Shown one piece after another: positions 7,904-17,610 of a DNA stretch of 64,000 bases. Source of the stretch: Pseudomonadota bacterium (lineage in GTDB: Bacteria; Pseudomonadota; Gammaproteobacteria; Steroidobacterales; Steroidobacteraceae); assembly GCA_023428645.1 (NCBI GenBank), contig JAEYXD010000210.1, positions 10,227 to 74,226 of the forward strand. The letters run 5' to 3'. Both the position numbers and the translations under genes were made by a program. The notes under the pieces are model-generated. The model was given only the letters and a program-made list of their open reading frames with translations, did no database searches and was not told the DNA's origin. Each line of letters begins with the position of its first letter. Position 1 is the stretch's first letter.

Positions 7904-7930
7904 TTCTCTCTCTCTCTCTTCTCTCTCTCT
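7904..7930 (+). repeat. CT dinucleotide tract
   Basis: A run of alternating T and C interrupted by two extra T bases (CTTCTCTCTCT... to CTCTGG). It abuts the dispersed repeat and lies about 107 bases before the quinone oxidoreductase start. It is a simple-sequence tract capable of slippage; no function is evident. Confidence 0.7.
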
Positions 7931-8036
7931 GGCGTCTTCGTACCCCGGCCCTCCATCCCCGGCCCCCTCCCGTCTACGCCCTCTTGCTGCTCGCCGTTAC
8001 ACTCACGGGCCCCGGCCGCATCGTGCCGACGACAGA

Positions 8037-9017
8037 ATGAGTGCCATGCCCCAAGCCGTTCGTATCCACCAGACGGGTGGTCCCGAGGTCCTGAAATACG
8101 AGAGCGTCGACGTCGGTGAGCCCGGTCCGGGCGAGGTCCGCCTTCGACACACGGCGATCGGCCTCAACTTCATCGATGTCTACGAGCGCACGGGCCTCTA
8201 TCAGCTGCCGCTGCCGTCCGTGCTCGGCAAGGAAGCGGCCGGCGTCATCGAGGCGATCGGCCCGAAGGTGAAGGGATTCAGCATCGGTGATCGCGTCGCG
8301 TACACCGGCGGTCCCTCGGGTGCGTATTCGCAGGAGCGCGTGCTCGCCGCGGATCGTCTCGTACGTCTGCCGGACGGCATCGACGATCGTCAAGCCGCCG
8401 CGATCATGCTCAAAGGGCTCACCGCGCAGTTCCTCCTCCGGCGCACGTACCGTGTTCGCAAGAGCGACATCGTGGTGATTCACGCGGCCGCGGGCGGTGT
8501 CGGCTCGATCGCGGTTCAATGGGCGAAGCACCTGGGCGCGGTCGTGATCGCGATCGTCGGGTCCGAGGCGAAGGCGGATCTCGTGCGCGGCTACGGCGCG
8601 GATCACGCCCTGCTCACGTCGGATGATTGGCTCGCGCAAGTCAAGGCGATCACCAAGGGCAAGGGTGTGCACGTCGTGTACGACTCGATCGGCAAGGACA
8701 CGTTCTTCAACTCGCTCGATTGCTTGCGTCCGCGCGGCATGATGGTGACGTACGGCAATGCGTCGGGGCCGGTGCCGCCGGTCGCGCCGCTCGAGTTGCA
8801 GAAGCGCGGGTCGCTGTTTCTGACGCGGCCGACGTTGTTCCACTACATTGCGACGCGCGGTGAGCTCGAAAAGGCGGCGCAGGAACTGTTCGATGTCGTG
8901 AAGCGCAAGATCGTGACCGTGAACGTCGGCCAGACCTATCCGCTGAGCGAAGTGGCGCAAGCGCATCGCGATCTGGAAGGCCGCCGCACGACGGGTTCTA
9001 CGGTGCTGCTGCCCTGA
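8037..9017 (+). CDS. qor: NADPH:quinone oxidoreductase, zinc-independent MDR family
   Basis: A 326-residue member of the medium-chain dehydrogenase/reductase family reducing quinones with NADPH. The N-terminal GroES-like domain contains TAIGLNFIDVYERTGLY and VLGKEAAGVIEAIG. The Rossmann NADPH site is AAAGGVGSIAVQWAKHLGA (near 150), with YDSIGKDTF and YGNASGPVPP following, all as in E. coli QorA. The zinc-ligand Cys cluster of alcohol dehydrogenases is missing, as expected. MSAMPQ is used as start; the second ATG (8046) is equally possible. Confidence 0.92.
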   Translation: MSAMPQAVRIHQTGGPEVLKYESVDVGEPGPGEVRLRHTAIGLNFIDVYERTGLYQLPLPSVLGKEAAGVIEAIGPKVKGFSIGDRVAYTGGPSGAYSQERVLAADRLVRLPDGIDDRQAAAIMLKGLTAQFLLRRTYRVRKSDIVVIHAAAGGVGSIAVQWAKHLGAVVIAIVGSEAKADLVRGYGADHALLTSDDWLAQVKAITKGKGVHVVYDSIGKDTFFNSLDCLRPRGMMVTYGNASGPVPPVAPLELQKRGSLFLTRPTLFHYIATRGELEKAAQELFDVVKRKIVTVNVGQTYPLSEVAQAHRDLEGRRTTGSTVLLP

Positions 9018-9068
9018 GTAGTGACTCGCGCTTCCAGCGGCACGCTGCTGGAAGCGCGGCGCGTTCGA

Positions 9069-9677
9069 TCACGGGGCCGTGATCGGCGCCCACTGCGGCT
9101 GACTCGCGACGCGATCGCACCAGCCGCGCACGTTCGGGTATGGCGCGAGGTCGAAGCCGGCCTCGTGCGCGACGTGGGTGTACGCGAACAACGAGATGTC
9201 CGCCAGGCTGTATCGATTCGCCACGAGGAACTCGCGGCCTCGCAAGCTCTCTTCGAGCACGTCGAGCGCGGCATAGCCGTTTTTCTTTTTCTCGATCAGT
9301 TTCTCGCCGAGTTCCGCGCGCGTCTTGCCCAGCATCCGCGTCCAGAACCGCGCCGTGCCGATGTTCGGCTCGACGTGGTATTGCTCGAAACACAGCCACT
9401 GCCACATACACGCGCGCTCGAACGCGTCGGTGGGGATCAGGTGCGAGCCTTCGGCAAGAAAGGAGATGATCGCGTGGCTCTCGGGCAGGTAGCCGCGGCC
9501 GGGCACTTCCAGCAGCGGAATGCGACCGTTGGGATTCTTCGCGAGGAATTCCGGCGTGCGCGACGCGCCGCTCATGATGTCGATGGGGACCAGCTCGTAC
9601 GGCAGCTCGAGCTGCTTGAGGACGAGCCGACACTTATATCCATTCCCGGACGGCAGAAAATCGAATAGCCGATACAT
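9069..9677 (-). CDS. Glutathione S-transferase family protein
   Basis: A 202-residue cytosolic GST. The thioredoxin-like N-terminal domain has YRLFDFLPSGNGYKCRLVLKQLELPYE, the cis-Pro strand NPNGRIPLLEVPG and the gamma-glutamyl-binding ESHAIISFLAEGS; an all-helical C-terminal domain follows (YSLADISLFAYTHVAHEAGFDL). The catalytic Ser is probably in PSGNGYK. The start MYRLFDF is chosen because it begins with the first beta strand. Substrate unknown. It is convergent with qor. Confidence 0.88.
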   Translation of the reverse strand: MYRLFDFLPSGNGYKCRLVLKQLELPYELVPIDIMSGASRTPEFLAKNPNGRIPLLEVPGRGYLPESHAIISFLAEGSHLIPTDAFERACMWQWLCFEQYHVEPNIGTARFWTRMLGKTRAELGEKLIEKKKNGYAALDVLEESLRGREFLVANRYSLADISLFAYTHVAHEAGFDLAPYPNVRGWCDRVASQPQWAPITAP

Positions 9678-9813
9678 CGTCGCTCCAGCCCTGTGTCTCA
9701 GCCACGAATGCAGCAGCCCGCACGCGACCATGCGATCGCGTCTTCCGCTTCATCTGCCCATGATGCTGGAAGAGACTTCGAGCCGTGCAGTTCGCGAGTC
9801 CGTTGTTGTGGTC

Positions 9814-10320
9814 TTACACGCGGAGCGTCGCGGCGCCGCGCGATATCGCCAGTGCGCCGCTTCTAACCACTTCGAGTACTTCCCCGAAGGTCCCCACCTC
9901 GGCGATGAAGCGACTGATCTGCGACTCACTGTCGGTCAGCTCGACGGTAAAGCTTTCCGCTTCGTCCGACAAGACCCGCGCGCCGGCGGCTTTGAGCGCC
10001 GCGCGAAACGCTTCGATCTGATTCGCGTGCGCCCGCATCTTGATCAGCAGCAGCTCGCGCTCGATGTGCTGATCGCGCGTCATGTCGTCGACGTTCACGA
10101 CATCGATCAGCTTGAGCGACTGATTGACGATCTGCTGCACGACGGCTTCGGTGCCGCTCGTCACGAGCGTCAGCCGCGAGACCGTCGGGTCGTCGGTCGG
10201 CGCGACATTGAGCGATTCGATGTTGTAGCCGCGAGTCGAGAACAGGCTTGCGACACGTGTCAGCGCTCCGACTTCGTTCTGAAGCAGGATCGAGACGATG
10301 TGACGCTTGTGCGAAGGCAT
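9814..10320 (-). CDS. ilvH: Acetolactate synthase small (regulatory) subunit
   Basis: A 168-residue regulatory subunit of acetohydroxyacid synthase, giving valine sensitivity and stimulating the catalytic subunit in branched-chain amino acid synthesis. It opens with the ACT domain MPSHKRHIVSILLQNEVGALTRVASLFSTRGYNIESLNV, then the second ACT-like domain LLLIKMRAHANQIEAFR and ends RSGALAISRG as IlvH does. The chosen start is the one closest to the ACT domain with an AAGGA upstream; in-frame ATGs extend 96 bases further. It is transcribed away from ilvB rather than with it. Confidence 0.93.
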   Translation of the reverse strand: MPSHKRHIVSILLQNEVGALTRVASLFSTRGYNIESLNVAPTDDPTVSRLTLVTSGTEAVVQQIVNQSLKLIDVVNVDDMTRDQHIERELLLIKMRAHANQIEAFRAALKAAGARVLSDEAESFTVELTDSESQISRFIAEVGTFGEVLEVVRSGALAISRGAATLRV

Positions 10321-10494
10321 TCCGGAAGTCCTTGACGAGGTGATGGTGATCGGAGTCGTGCTCATGGCGACCGCTCTTTGAAGATGCGCCGAAAGCATAC
10401 AGGAGTGCTCTGCCAAAGCAGCACGCTGGCGGGTCCGAGTGGAGCATTTGCGGGCACGGATTTGCCCCGTCCGCTAACGCCCGAGTGCCGGCTT

Positions 10495-10538
10495 CTGCTA
10501 GGCTCTTTGCACTGCATTAACGGCATTCAGCCTAGCAG
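10495..10538. promoter_or_regulatory. Perfect 10-bp inverted repeat in the ilvH-ilvB divergent region
   Basis: CTGCTAGGCT (10495-10504) and AGCCTAGCAG (10529-10538) separated by 24 bases, ending 30 bases before the ilvB start codon. It could be a DNA operator or a leader hairpin. The loop includes TGCATTAACGGCA, and no leader peptide rich in Leu/Val/Ile codons is evident. Confidence 0.4.
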
Positions 10539-10568
10539 CGACCATCCACCCTGCGACAGGGCCTCCAC

Positions 10569-12416
10569 GTGAAAGATAGCCACGCCATCTCGAGCGCAGC
10601 CGCTCATCCGCTCGCCGGACGTTCATTGTCCGGCGCCGAAATCATTGTCCAAGTCCTCGCCGACGAGGGAGTCGATACCGTATTCGGCTACAGCGGCGGC
10701 GCGATTCTGCCGACGTACGACGCGATTTTCGTACATAACCAGGAGTGCGCGCGCGCGGGGCGCCCCCAAATGCCACTGATCGTGCCAGCGAACGAGCAGG
10801 GGGCGGGGTTCATGGCCGCGGGCTATGCGCGGGCGAGCGGCAAGGTTGGTGTCTGCCTCGTCACGTCGGGTCCGGGCGCGACGAACACGGTCACGCCGGT
10901 CCGCGACTGCATGGCCGATTCGATCCCGATCGTCGTGATCTGCGGTCAGGTCTCGACGGGCGCGATCGGTTCCGACGCATTCCAGGAGGCGCCGGTCGCC
11001 AGCATCATGGGTTCGGTCGCAAAGCACATCTTCCTCGTGACAGACCCCGCGAAGCTCGAAGCGACGTTGCGCACGGCGTTCGAGATTGCGCGCACCGGCC
11101 GTCCCGGTCCGGTCGTCATCGACATTCCGAAGGATGTGCAGAATTTCCGCAGCCCGTTCCAGGGCACCGGTCGCTTGCCGGTCCCCGGGTACCGCCATCG
11201 CATGAACCGGCTCGTTCGCAACGCGCTCAGCGATGCGCAATGCGAGGAGTTCTTCGCGAAGCTCGGCGCCGCCGAGCGCCCGCTCATCTATATCGGCGGC
11301 GGTGTCGTCCACTCCGGTGCGTCGCAGGCGCTGCGCGAGCTCGCGGTCGAGCTGCAGCTGCCGGTCGTCAGCACGCTGATGGGATTGGGCGCCTTCGACA
11401 CGAAGCACCCGCTGTCGATGCACATGCTCGGCATGCACGGAACGGCGTTTGCGAACTACGCCGTCGATGATTGCGACTTTCTGCTCACGCTCGGCGCGCG
11501 CTTCGACGACCGCGTCGCGGGCGCTCCGCCCAAGTTCGCACCGCGCGCGAAGTACATCGCGCAAATCGACATCGACGCGAGCGAGATCAACAAGGTGAAG
11601 CCCGTCGCGTGGCATCACGTCGGCTTGTTGCCCGAAGCGCTCCGCGCGCTGAAGGCGTACGCGCGGCGCATCGGCTTCAAGCGCGACTGGAGCGAGTGGC
11701 ATGCGCATTGCGCCGCGCTGAAGCGTACGCACGCGATGAACTACGATCGCGATAGCGCGCTGATTCAGCCGTATCACGTCATCGAGGAGATCAACAAACT
11801 CACTCGCGGCGAGGCGATCATCAGCACCGGCGTCGGCCAGCATCAGATGTGGGCGGCGCAGTATTTCGATTTCAGGCAGCCGCGCCTGTGGCTCACCTCG
11901 GGGAGCATGGGCACGATGGGCTTCGGCTTGCCCGCCGCCGTCGGCGCGCAGGTGGCGAATCCCGACAAGCTCGTCATCGACATCGATGGCGACGCGAGCA
12001 TCCGCATGAATCTCGGCGAGCTCGAGACAGTGACGACCTACAACCTGCCGGTAAAGGTCGTCGTGCTGAACAACTGCGGTGATGGCATGGTGAAGCAATG
12101 GCAGAAGCTGTTCTTCAAGGGCCGGCTCTCGGCGAGCGACAAATCGCTGCACAAGAAGGACTTCATCAAGGCAGCGCAGGCGGATGGCTTCCCGTTCGCC
12201 GTGCGGCTCGAGCGCAAGGAAGATGTCGCGCGGGTCGTGAAGGAGTTCATCGATTTCGACGGCCCTGCGTTCCTCGAAGTGATGATCGATCCGGACGCGG
12301 GCGTGTACCCGATGGTCGGCCCCGGTCAGGCGTACGATCAAATGATCACCGGCGACTGGATCGTGTCGCGGCACAAGACCGAGATCCATGCACCGGACGC
12401 CTCGGAGATGTTCTAG
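10569..12416 (+). CDS. ilvB: Acetolactate synthase large (catalytic) subunit
   Basis: A 615-residue thiamine-diphosphate enzyme condensing pyruvate with pyruvate or 2-ketobutyrate, the first common step of Val/Leu/Ile synthesis. The N-terminal TPP-binding domain has LADEGVDTVFGYSGGAILPTYDAI, with the catalytic Glu in VPANEQGAGFMAAGYARASGK. The central FAD/Rossmann domain has VSTLMGLGAFD, and the C-terminal TPP motif begins GDASIRMNLGELET and continues through NN. The start codon is GTG. It pairs with the divergent ilvH. The TPP segment is somewhat divergent (CGDGMVKQWQ instead of the usual GMVRQWQ context), indicating a distinct subfamily. Confidence 0.93.
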   Translation: MKDSHAISSAAAHPLAGRSLSGAEIIVQVLADEGVDTVFGYSGGAILPTYDAIFVHNQECARAGRPQMPLIVPANEQGAGFMAAGYARASGKVGVCLVTSGPGATNTVTPVRDCMADSIPIVVICGQVSTGAIGSDAFQEAPVASIMGSVAKHIFLVTDPAKLEATLRTAFEIARTGRPGPVVIDIPKDVQNFRSPFQGTGRLPVPGYRHRMNRLVRNALSDAQCEEFFAKLGAAERPLIYIGGGVVHSGASQALRELAVELQLPVVSTLMGLGAFDTKHPLSMHMLGMHGTAFANYAVDDCDFLLTLGARFDDRVAGAPPKFAPRAKYIAQIDIDASEINKVKPVAWHHVGLLPEALRALKAYARRIGFKRDWSEWHAHCAALKRTHAMNYDRDSALIQPYHVIEEINKLTRGEAIISTGVGQHQMWAAQYFDFRQPRLWLTSGSMGTMGFGLPAAVGAQVANPDKLVIDIDGDASIRMNLGELETVTTYNLPVKVVVLNNCGDGMVKQWQKLFFKGRLSASDKSLHKKDFIKAAQADGFPFAVRLERKEDVARVVKEFIDFDGPAFLEVMIDPDAGVYPMVGPGQAYDQMITGDWIVSRHKTEIHAPDASEMF

Positions 12417-12467
12417 GAAACGGTGCGGCGCAGACGCCGGCGTCGCGCTGCAAGTCGTGAGGCTCGC

Positions 12468-12887
12468 ATGAAATACCTCCATACGATGGTTCGCGTCCGC
12501 GACCTGGACGCTTCGCTTGCGTTCTATTGTGGGGCGCTTGGTTTGCAGGAAGTACGGCGCTCGGAACACGAGAAAGGTCGCTTCACGCTGATCTATCTCG
12601 CCGCACCTGGCGACGAGCAGGCACAGGTCGAGCTCACGTACAACTGGGATCCCGAGGACTACCAGATTGGTCGCGCCTTCGGGCATCTCGCCTATGAGGT
12701 CGACGACATCTACGCGGCGTGCGAGCACCTCCAGCGGCACGGCGTGACGGTCAATCGCCCGCCGCGCGATGGGCGCATGGCATTCGTGCGCTCGCCCGAC
12801 AAGATCTCCGTCGAGCTGTTGCAGAAGGGCGAGCCGCTGCCGCCGCGCGAGCCGTGGGCCTCGATGCCGAACGTCGGCGAGTGGTGA
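12468..12887 (+). CDS. gloA: Lactoylglutathione lyase (glyoxalase I)
   Basis: A 139-residue glyoxalase I that isomerises the methylglyoxal-glutathione hemithioacetal to S-lactoylglutathione. The vicinal-oxygen-chelate fold is full length. Metal ligands are His5 (MKYLHTMVRV), Glu in VELTYNW, His in FGHLAYEVDD and Glu in KISVELLQKG, matching the four E. coli GloA ligands, so a Ni-type enzyme is likely. The start has GAGG upstream and removes 45 bases of the longer open frame. It lies 51 bases after ilvB, so co-transcription is possible. Confidence 0.93.
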   Translation: MKYLHTMVRVRDLDASLAFYCGALGLQEVRRSEHEKGRFTLIYLAAPGDEQAQVELTYNWDPEDYQIGRAFGHLAYEVDDIYAACEHLQRHGVTVNRPPRDGRMAFVRSPDKISVELLQKGEPLPPREPWASMPNVGEW

Positions 12888-12896
12888 CGCGCGACC

Positions 12897-12980
12897 ACGC
12901 GGTGCTCGCTCCGCACCGCGAACTTGCTGCCCCGATGTCGATGAACAACGCAACGTACGCGCGAGCGCCATAGCTCGCGC
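12897..12980. other. Two perfect 8-bp hairpins downstream of gloA
   Basis: CGCGGTGC/GCACCGCG (12897-12904 and 12912-12919) and GCGCGAGC/GCTCGCGC (12959-12966 and 12973-12980), loops of 7 and 6 bases. They begin 10 bases after the gloA stop. Neither has a T-tract, so they may act in Rho-dependent ending or RNA stability. The rest of the 268-bp spacer to 13155 contains no gene I can support. Confidence 0.4.
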
Positions 12981-13155
12981 CGGGCTGATTTCATCCGCCC
13001 TGCAAAACGCGGCCTCGAAACGCCGCAAGAATCGTGAAGACCGCGCCATGAAGGCCGCCAAGGTGATGGAGGTGGCGAAGGCTCGCAATTAGGATGACGG
13101 CCCTTGCGACGTTCCGTGTCATCGGCTTTCACTCCAGCGCGTTCATCACTCGAGC

Positions 13156-14898
13156 ATGTCCAGCCCTGCCGCAACACTGCCTCCGAATTGGCCAGCCATG
13201 TCGCTCGCGCAGGCGCACGCGAAGATCACAGCGCCCGGTGCGCGCTTCGAAGTCGCCGAAGTCGAGATTCGCGGCGTCAAGACCAAGATCTGGAAGAACG
13301 CGCCGCCGACGTTGCGCGACGTGTTGCTGGCATGCCGCCAGTATCACGAGCGCGAGTTCGTCGTGTATGAGGACGATCGCGCGACGTTCGCTGCCTTCGA
13401 GCGCGCCGTCGCGGCCTTTGCGCACGAGCTGCGCGCGCAAGGCGTCCAGAAGGGCGATCGCGTCGCGCTCATCATGCGCAATCTTCCCGAGTGGTCCGTC
13501 GTGTTCTTCGCCGCCGTTGCGATCGGCGCCATCATCACGCCGTTGAACGCATGGTGGACCGGGCCGGAGCTCGAATTCGGGCTCACGAATTCCGGCGCCA
13601 AGATTGCTGTCATGGATGCGGAGCGCTACGAGCGCGTCGTCGAGCACCTGCCGCGGTGTCCAGATCTGCAGCGCGTGTATGTCAGTCGGCTCGCCGAGGA
13701 AGTCGCCGACCCTGAGATCGTGAAACTCGAGTCCGTGCTCGGCGTCGTGAACGAGTGGTGCAAGCTGCCACCGCGCGAGTTGCCCGACGCCGCCATCGAA
13801 CCGGACGACGATGCGACGATCTTCTATACGTCGGGCACGACCGGCAAACCGAAAGGCGCGCTCGGCACGCATCGCAACTACGCGCAGAACGTCATGACGA
13901 CACCCGCGACGCTGGCCCGCAATTACGTTCGTCGTGGCGAGGCACCGCCGGACCCGGCGCAGCAACCGCAACGCGTGACACTGCTCGCCATTCCGCTGTT
14001 TCACGTCACGGCGTGCAGCTCGTCGATGATCACGGCCGTCGCGAACGGCAGCAAGCTCGTGCTCATGCACAAGTGGGACACGGAGAAGGGCTTGCAGCTG
14101 ATCGAGCGTGAGCGCTGCACGGTTGCGGGCGGCGTGCCGACGATTGCGTGGCAGTTGATCGAACATCCGAATCGAACGAAGTACGATTTGTCCTCGCTCA
14201 CGCTGATCACCTACGGCGGCGCGCCTTCGGCGCCCGAGCTCGTGCGCCGCATCAAGGAAGTGCTGCCGCAATCGCATGCGGGCAACGGCTGGGGAATGAC
14301 GGAAACCGCGGCGGCCTTCACGGGCCATAGCGCGGAGGACTACGTCAATCGTCCGGCGAGCTGCGGCCCGATTCCGGCGGTGGGAGAGGCGAAGATCATG
14401 AATCCCGAAGGCACGCAGGCGCTGCCGGTGGGCGCGGTCGGCGAGCTGTGGGTGAAGGGGCCGATGATTGCGAAGGGCTACTGGAACAACCCTGCGGCGA
14501 CGGCGCAGACGTTCATCGATGGATGGTTGCGCACAGGCGATATCGCGTGCATCGACGCGGAGGGATTTCTATTCATCGTCGATCGTGCGAAGGACATGCT
14601 GATTCGCGGCGGCGAGAACATCTACTGCATCGAAGTCGAGAACGTGCTGTACGAGCATCCGGCGGTCATGGATGCCGCGCTGATCGGCATCCCGCACAAA
14701 CTGCTCGGCGAGGAGCCGGCCGCGGTGATTGAGCTGAAGCCCGGTGCCCACGCGACGGAAGATGAGATCCGCAGCTTCGTGGCGCAACGCCTTGCTGCGT
14801 TCAAGGTCCCCGTGAAGGTCGCGTTCTGGTCCGAGCCGCTGCCGCGCAATCCGGCAGGCAAGATCCTGAAGGCCGAACTGAAGAAGGCCTTCGCCTGA
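13156..14898 (+). CDS. Acyl-CoA synthetase / AMP-dependent ligase (class I adenylate-forming)
   Basis: A 580-residue ligase that activates a carboxylic acid with ATP and CoA. The P-loop motif IFYTSGTTGKPKGALGTHRN is near residue 220, WGMTET near 380, the hinge region with YWNNP and GWLRTGDIACIDAEGF near 450, and the catalytic Lys in PRNPAGKILKAELK at the C terminus. It resembles fatty-acid CoA ligases. An extra segment precedes the usual start (about 60 residues). It sits convergent to a TetR regulator and near beta-oxidation genes, so a fatty-acid substrate is likely; chain length is unknown. Confidence 0.88.
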   Translation: MSSPAATLPPNWPAMSLAQAHAKITAPGARFEVAEVEIRGVKTKIWKNAPPTLRDVLLACRQYHEREFVVYEDDRATFAAFERAVAAFAHELRAQGVQKGDRVALIMRNLPEWSVVFFAAVAIGAIITPLNAWWTGPELEFGLTNSGAKIAVMDAERYERVVEHLPRCPDLQRVYVSRLAEEVADPEIVKLESVLGVVNEWCKLPPRELPDAAIEPDDDATIFYTSGTTGKPKGALGTHRNYAQNVMTTPATLARNYVRRGEAPPDPAQQPQRVTLLAIPLFHVTACSSSMITAVANGSKLVLMHKWDTEKGLQLIERERCTVAGGVPTIAWQLIEHPNRTKYDLSSLTLITYGGAPSAPELVRRIKEVLPQSHAGNGWGMTETAAAFTGHSAEDYVNRPASCGPIPAVGEAKIMNPEGTQALPVGAVGELWVKGPMIAKGYWNNPAATAQTFIDGWLRTGDIACIDAEGFLFIVDRAKDMLIRGGENIYCIEVENVLYEHPAVMDAALIGIPHKLLGEEPAAVIELKPGAHATEDEIRSFVAQRLAAFKVPVKVAFWSEPLPRNPAGKILKAELKKAFA

Positions 14899-14976
14899 CT
14901 CGCGCCCGAAAGCCGGAATGATCGGAGCGCACGAGCGCTTTCAAGCCGCCGGCCGAGCGACCTCGCTCGACTGCGC

Positions 14977-16251
14977 TCAGTTGCGCGAGAACATTCCCAT
15001 CAGCAACGGCGTCGCATACAGCTCGGCCGCCTCTGCCGGCGCCACATCGCCCACCCACCAGCGAATATCGGCCGCGGCATTGACGGTTGCCGTCAGCATC
15101 TGCGCGGCGATGAAGGGATCGACCGCGCGAATCGAGCCGCTCGCGATGCCGTCCGAAATGATCGATGCGAAGCGGTCGGACACGCGATCCGAGGCCAGCA
15201 CCATGTCATTGCGGATCTGCGCCGGCACAGCGCTCAGCGCGGACGTGCGCAACAGCGGCCCGCGCTCGCTCAGCTGATACGTGATCAGCGTCGCGGCCGC
15301 GTTCGACAGCTGCGACCAATGATCGCCGTGCTGGTTCATGACCGCGCGTTGAATGCGCCGCATCGTGTCGTATGTGCGATGGAAGCATTCGACGACGACA
15401 TCGTCCTTCGCTTCGTTGTGGTGATAGAACGAGCCCTTCGTGACATTCAGGCGGGCTGAAATCTTCTCGACCGATGCGCCGCGATAGCCGCGCTCGTTGA
15501 TCAGGCGCGTCGCCGCGATCAGGAAGGCTTCGCTCGCGCTCGGCTCCTCGGCCGAGCCCAGCACGGTGTCGAGCGACAGTGGCTGCGGCTCCCAACGTCG
15601 TCCCGCCGGCGCGAGACCGTTCACGAAGATGTCGAGCATGCGATCGCGAATGCGCCCGTAATCCTCCACGTCGTAGCGAGGTAGCCACGCGATCGCCCAA
15701 TACAACTGCTCGAGCAGAATCTGACCGCGCGCGGCGGCGCGGCGTTCGTCGAGCCACTCGAGCCCCGGGCCCGAGAACAAACTGCGAACCTTCGCGGCGT
15801 ACCTGAGATACGCATCGACGATGACCGTACGTTGCGGCTTCTGCAGGGCGCGGATGTCGTTGAAGACGGGAAGGGCGGGTGCTTCACCGACGGCGATACG
15901 GCGGTGCAGATCGAGCCAGAGGTCCAGCACCTTCGCGAGACGCTCCGTTGCGCTGGGCTCGCGCAGCGCCTCATCGAACAACGCCTCGAAGCGCGCGATG
16001 CCCTCCTGCAGGCAGGCGACGGCGAGGTCCTCCTTCTTCTTGAAGTAATAGGTGACGCTCGTCGTGATGAGGCCGACCCGCGCGGCGACGCTCGCGAGTG
16101 TCATGCCCTTGATGCCGTCGCGATTCAGGATCTCGCAGGCCGCGGCGATGATCGCTGCCTTCTTGCGCGTGTAGCGCGCGGTTGCCGTCGGCGCACGCGG
16201 CGCGACCACGCTATCCAAAGGTGTCACCGTCTGGTCTTCGGGCATCGACAT
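14977..16251 (-). CDS. Tandem TetR-family regulator with two HTH domains
   Basis: A 424-residue protein with two complete TetR units. Unit 1 has its HTH at about residues 30-75 (AACEILNRDGIKGMTLASVAARVGL then SVTYYFKKKEDL) and a helical domain to about 225. Unit 2 starts near 238 with AFLIAATRLINERGYRGASVEKISARLNV then GSFYHHNEAKDDV. Typical TetR proteins are about 200 residues and homodimeric; this one could be an intramolecular pseudo-dimer. GGGGA precedes the start MSMPEDQ. It sits between an acyl-CoA synthetase gene and a fadB-thiolase operon, so control of fatty-acid use is the natural guess. Confidence 0.85.
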   Translation of the reverse strand: MSMPEDQTVTPLDSVVAPRAPTATARYTRKKAAIIAAACEILNRDGIKGMTLASVAARVGLITTSVTYYFKKKEDLAVACLQEGIARFEALFDEALREPSATERLAKVLDLWLDLHRRIAVGEAPALPVFNDIRALQKPQRTVIVDAYLRYAAKVRSLFSGPGLEWLDERRAAARGQILLEQLYWAIAWLPRYDVEDYGRIRDRMLDIFVNGLAPAGRRWEPQPLSLDTVLGSAEEPSASEAFLIAATRLINERGYRGASVEKISARLNVTKGSFYHHNEAKDDVVVECFHRTYDTMRRIQRAVMNQHGDHWSQLSNAAATLITYQLSERGPLLRTSALSAVPAQIRNDMVLASDRVSDRFASIISDGIASGSIRAVDPFIAAQMLTATVNAAADIRWWVGDVAPAEAAELYATPLLMGMFSRN

Positions 16252-16340
16252 GAGTGTTCCCCGGCTGCCGCCGCTTTTGCATTCGAGTGCCATTGTACGG
16301 AACATTCGGCGCTCGCAGCCAAGTCCTCCCTGCCAATGCA

Positions 16341-16372
16341 AAGGGGCGCGCCCTTGCGGACGCGCCCCTTTT
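16341..16372 (-). terminator. Terminator-like hairpin after the fadB-thiolase operon
   Basis: AAGGGGCGCG (16341-16350) pairs with CGCGCCCCTT (16361-16370) around a 10-base loop, 26 bases beyond the thiolase stop and before the TetR gene. The minus-strand T run is short (3), so it may work in either direction. Confidence 0.65.
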
Positions 16373-16397
16373 CGTTCCGATCATCCGAAGCGGCGGT

Positions 16398-17600
<1,203 letters not shown>

Positions 17601-17610
17601 GGGAGCCCCT

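Noticed and set aside
10378..10572. A 64-codon frame ending on the ilvB start codon, considered as an attenuation leader peptide
   Set aside because: It has no run of Leu/Val/Ile codons beyond a LeuLeuLeu, no ribosome site, and starts inside the divergent gene region.
12457..12470. The 14-base string GTGAGGCTCGCATG shared with 6159-6172
   Set aside because: Both are a stop or spacer, GAGG ribosome site and ATG; the match is short and probably chance.
10623..13088. A minus-strand frame of 821 codons across ilvB and gloA
   Set aside because: Shadow frame with no domain; both plus-strand genes are diagnostic.
12983..13092. The end of a frame after gloA with Lys/Arg/Ala-rich residues (KRRKNREDRAMKAAKV)
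   Set aside because: The frame begins inside gloA and has no ribosome site or start of its own; I cannot support a gene.
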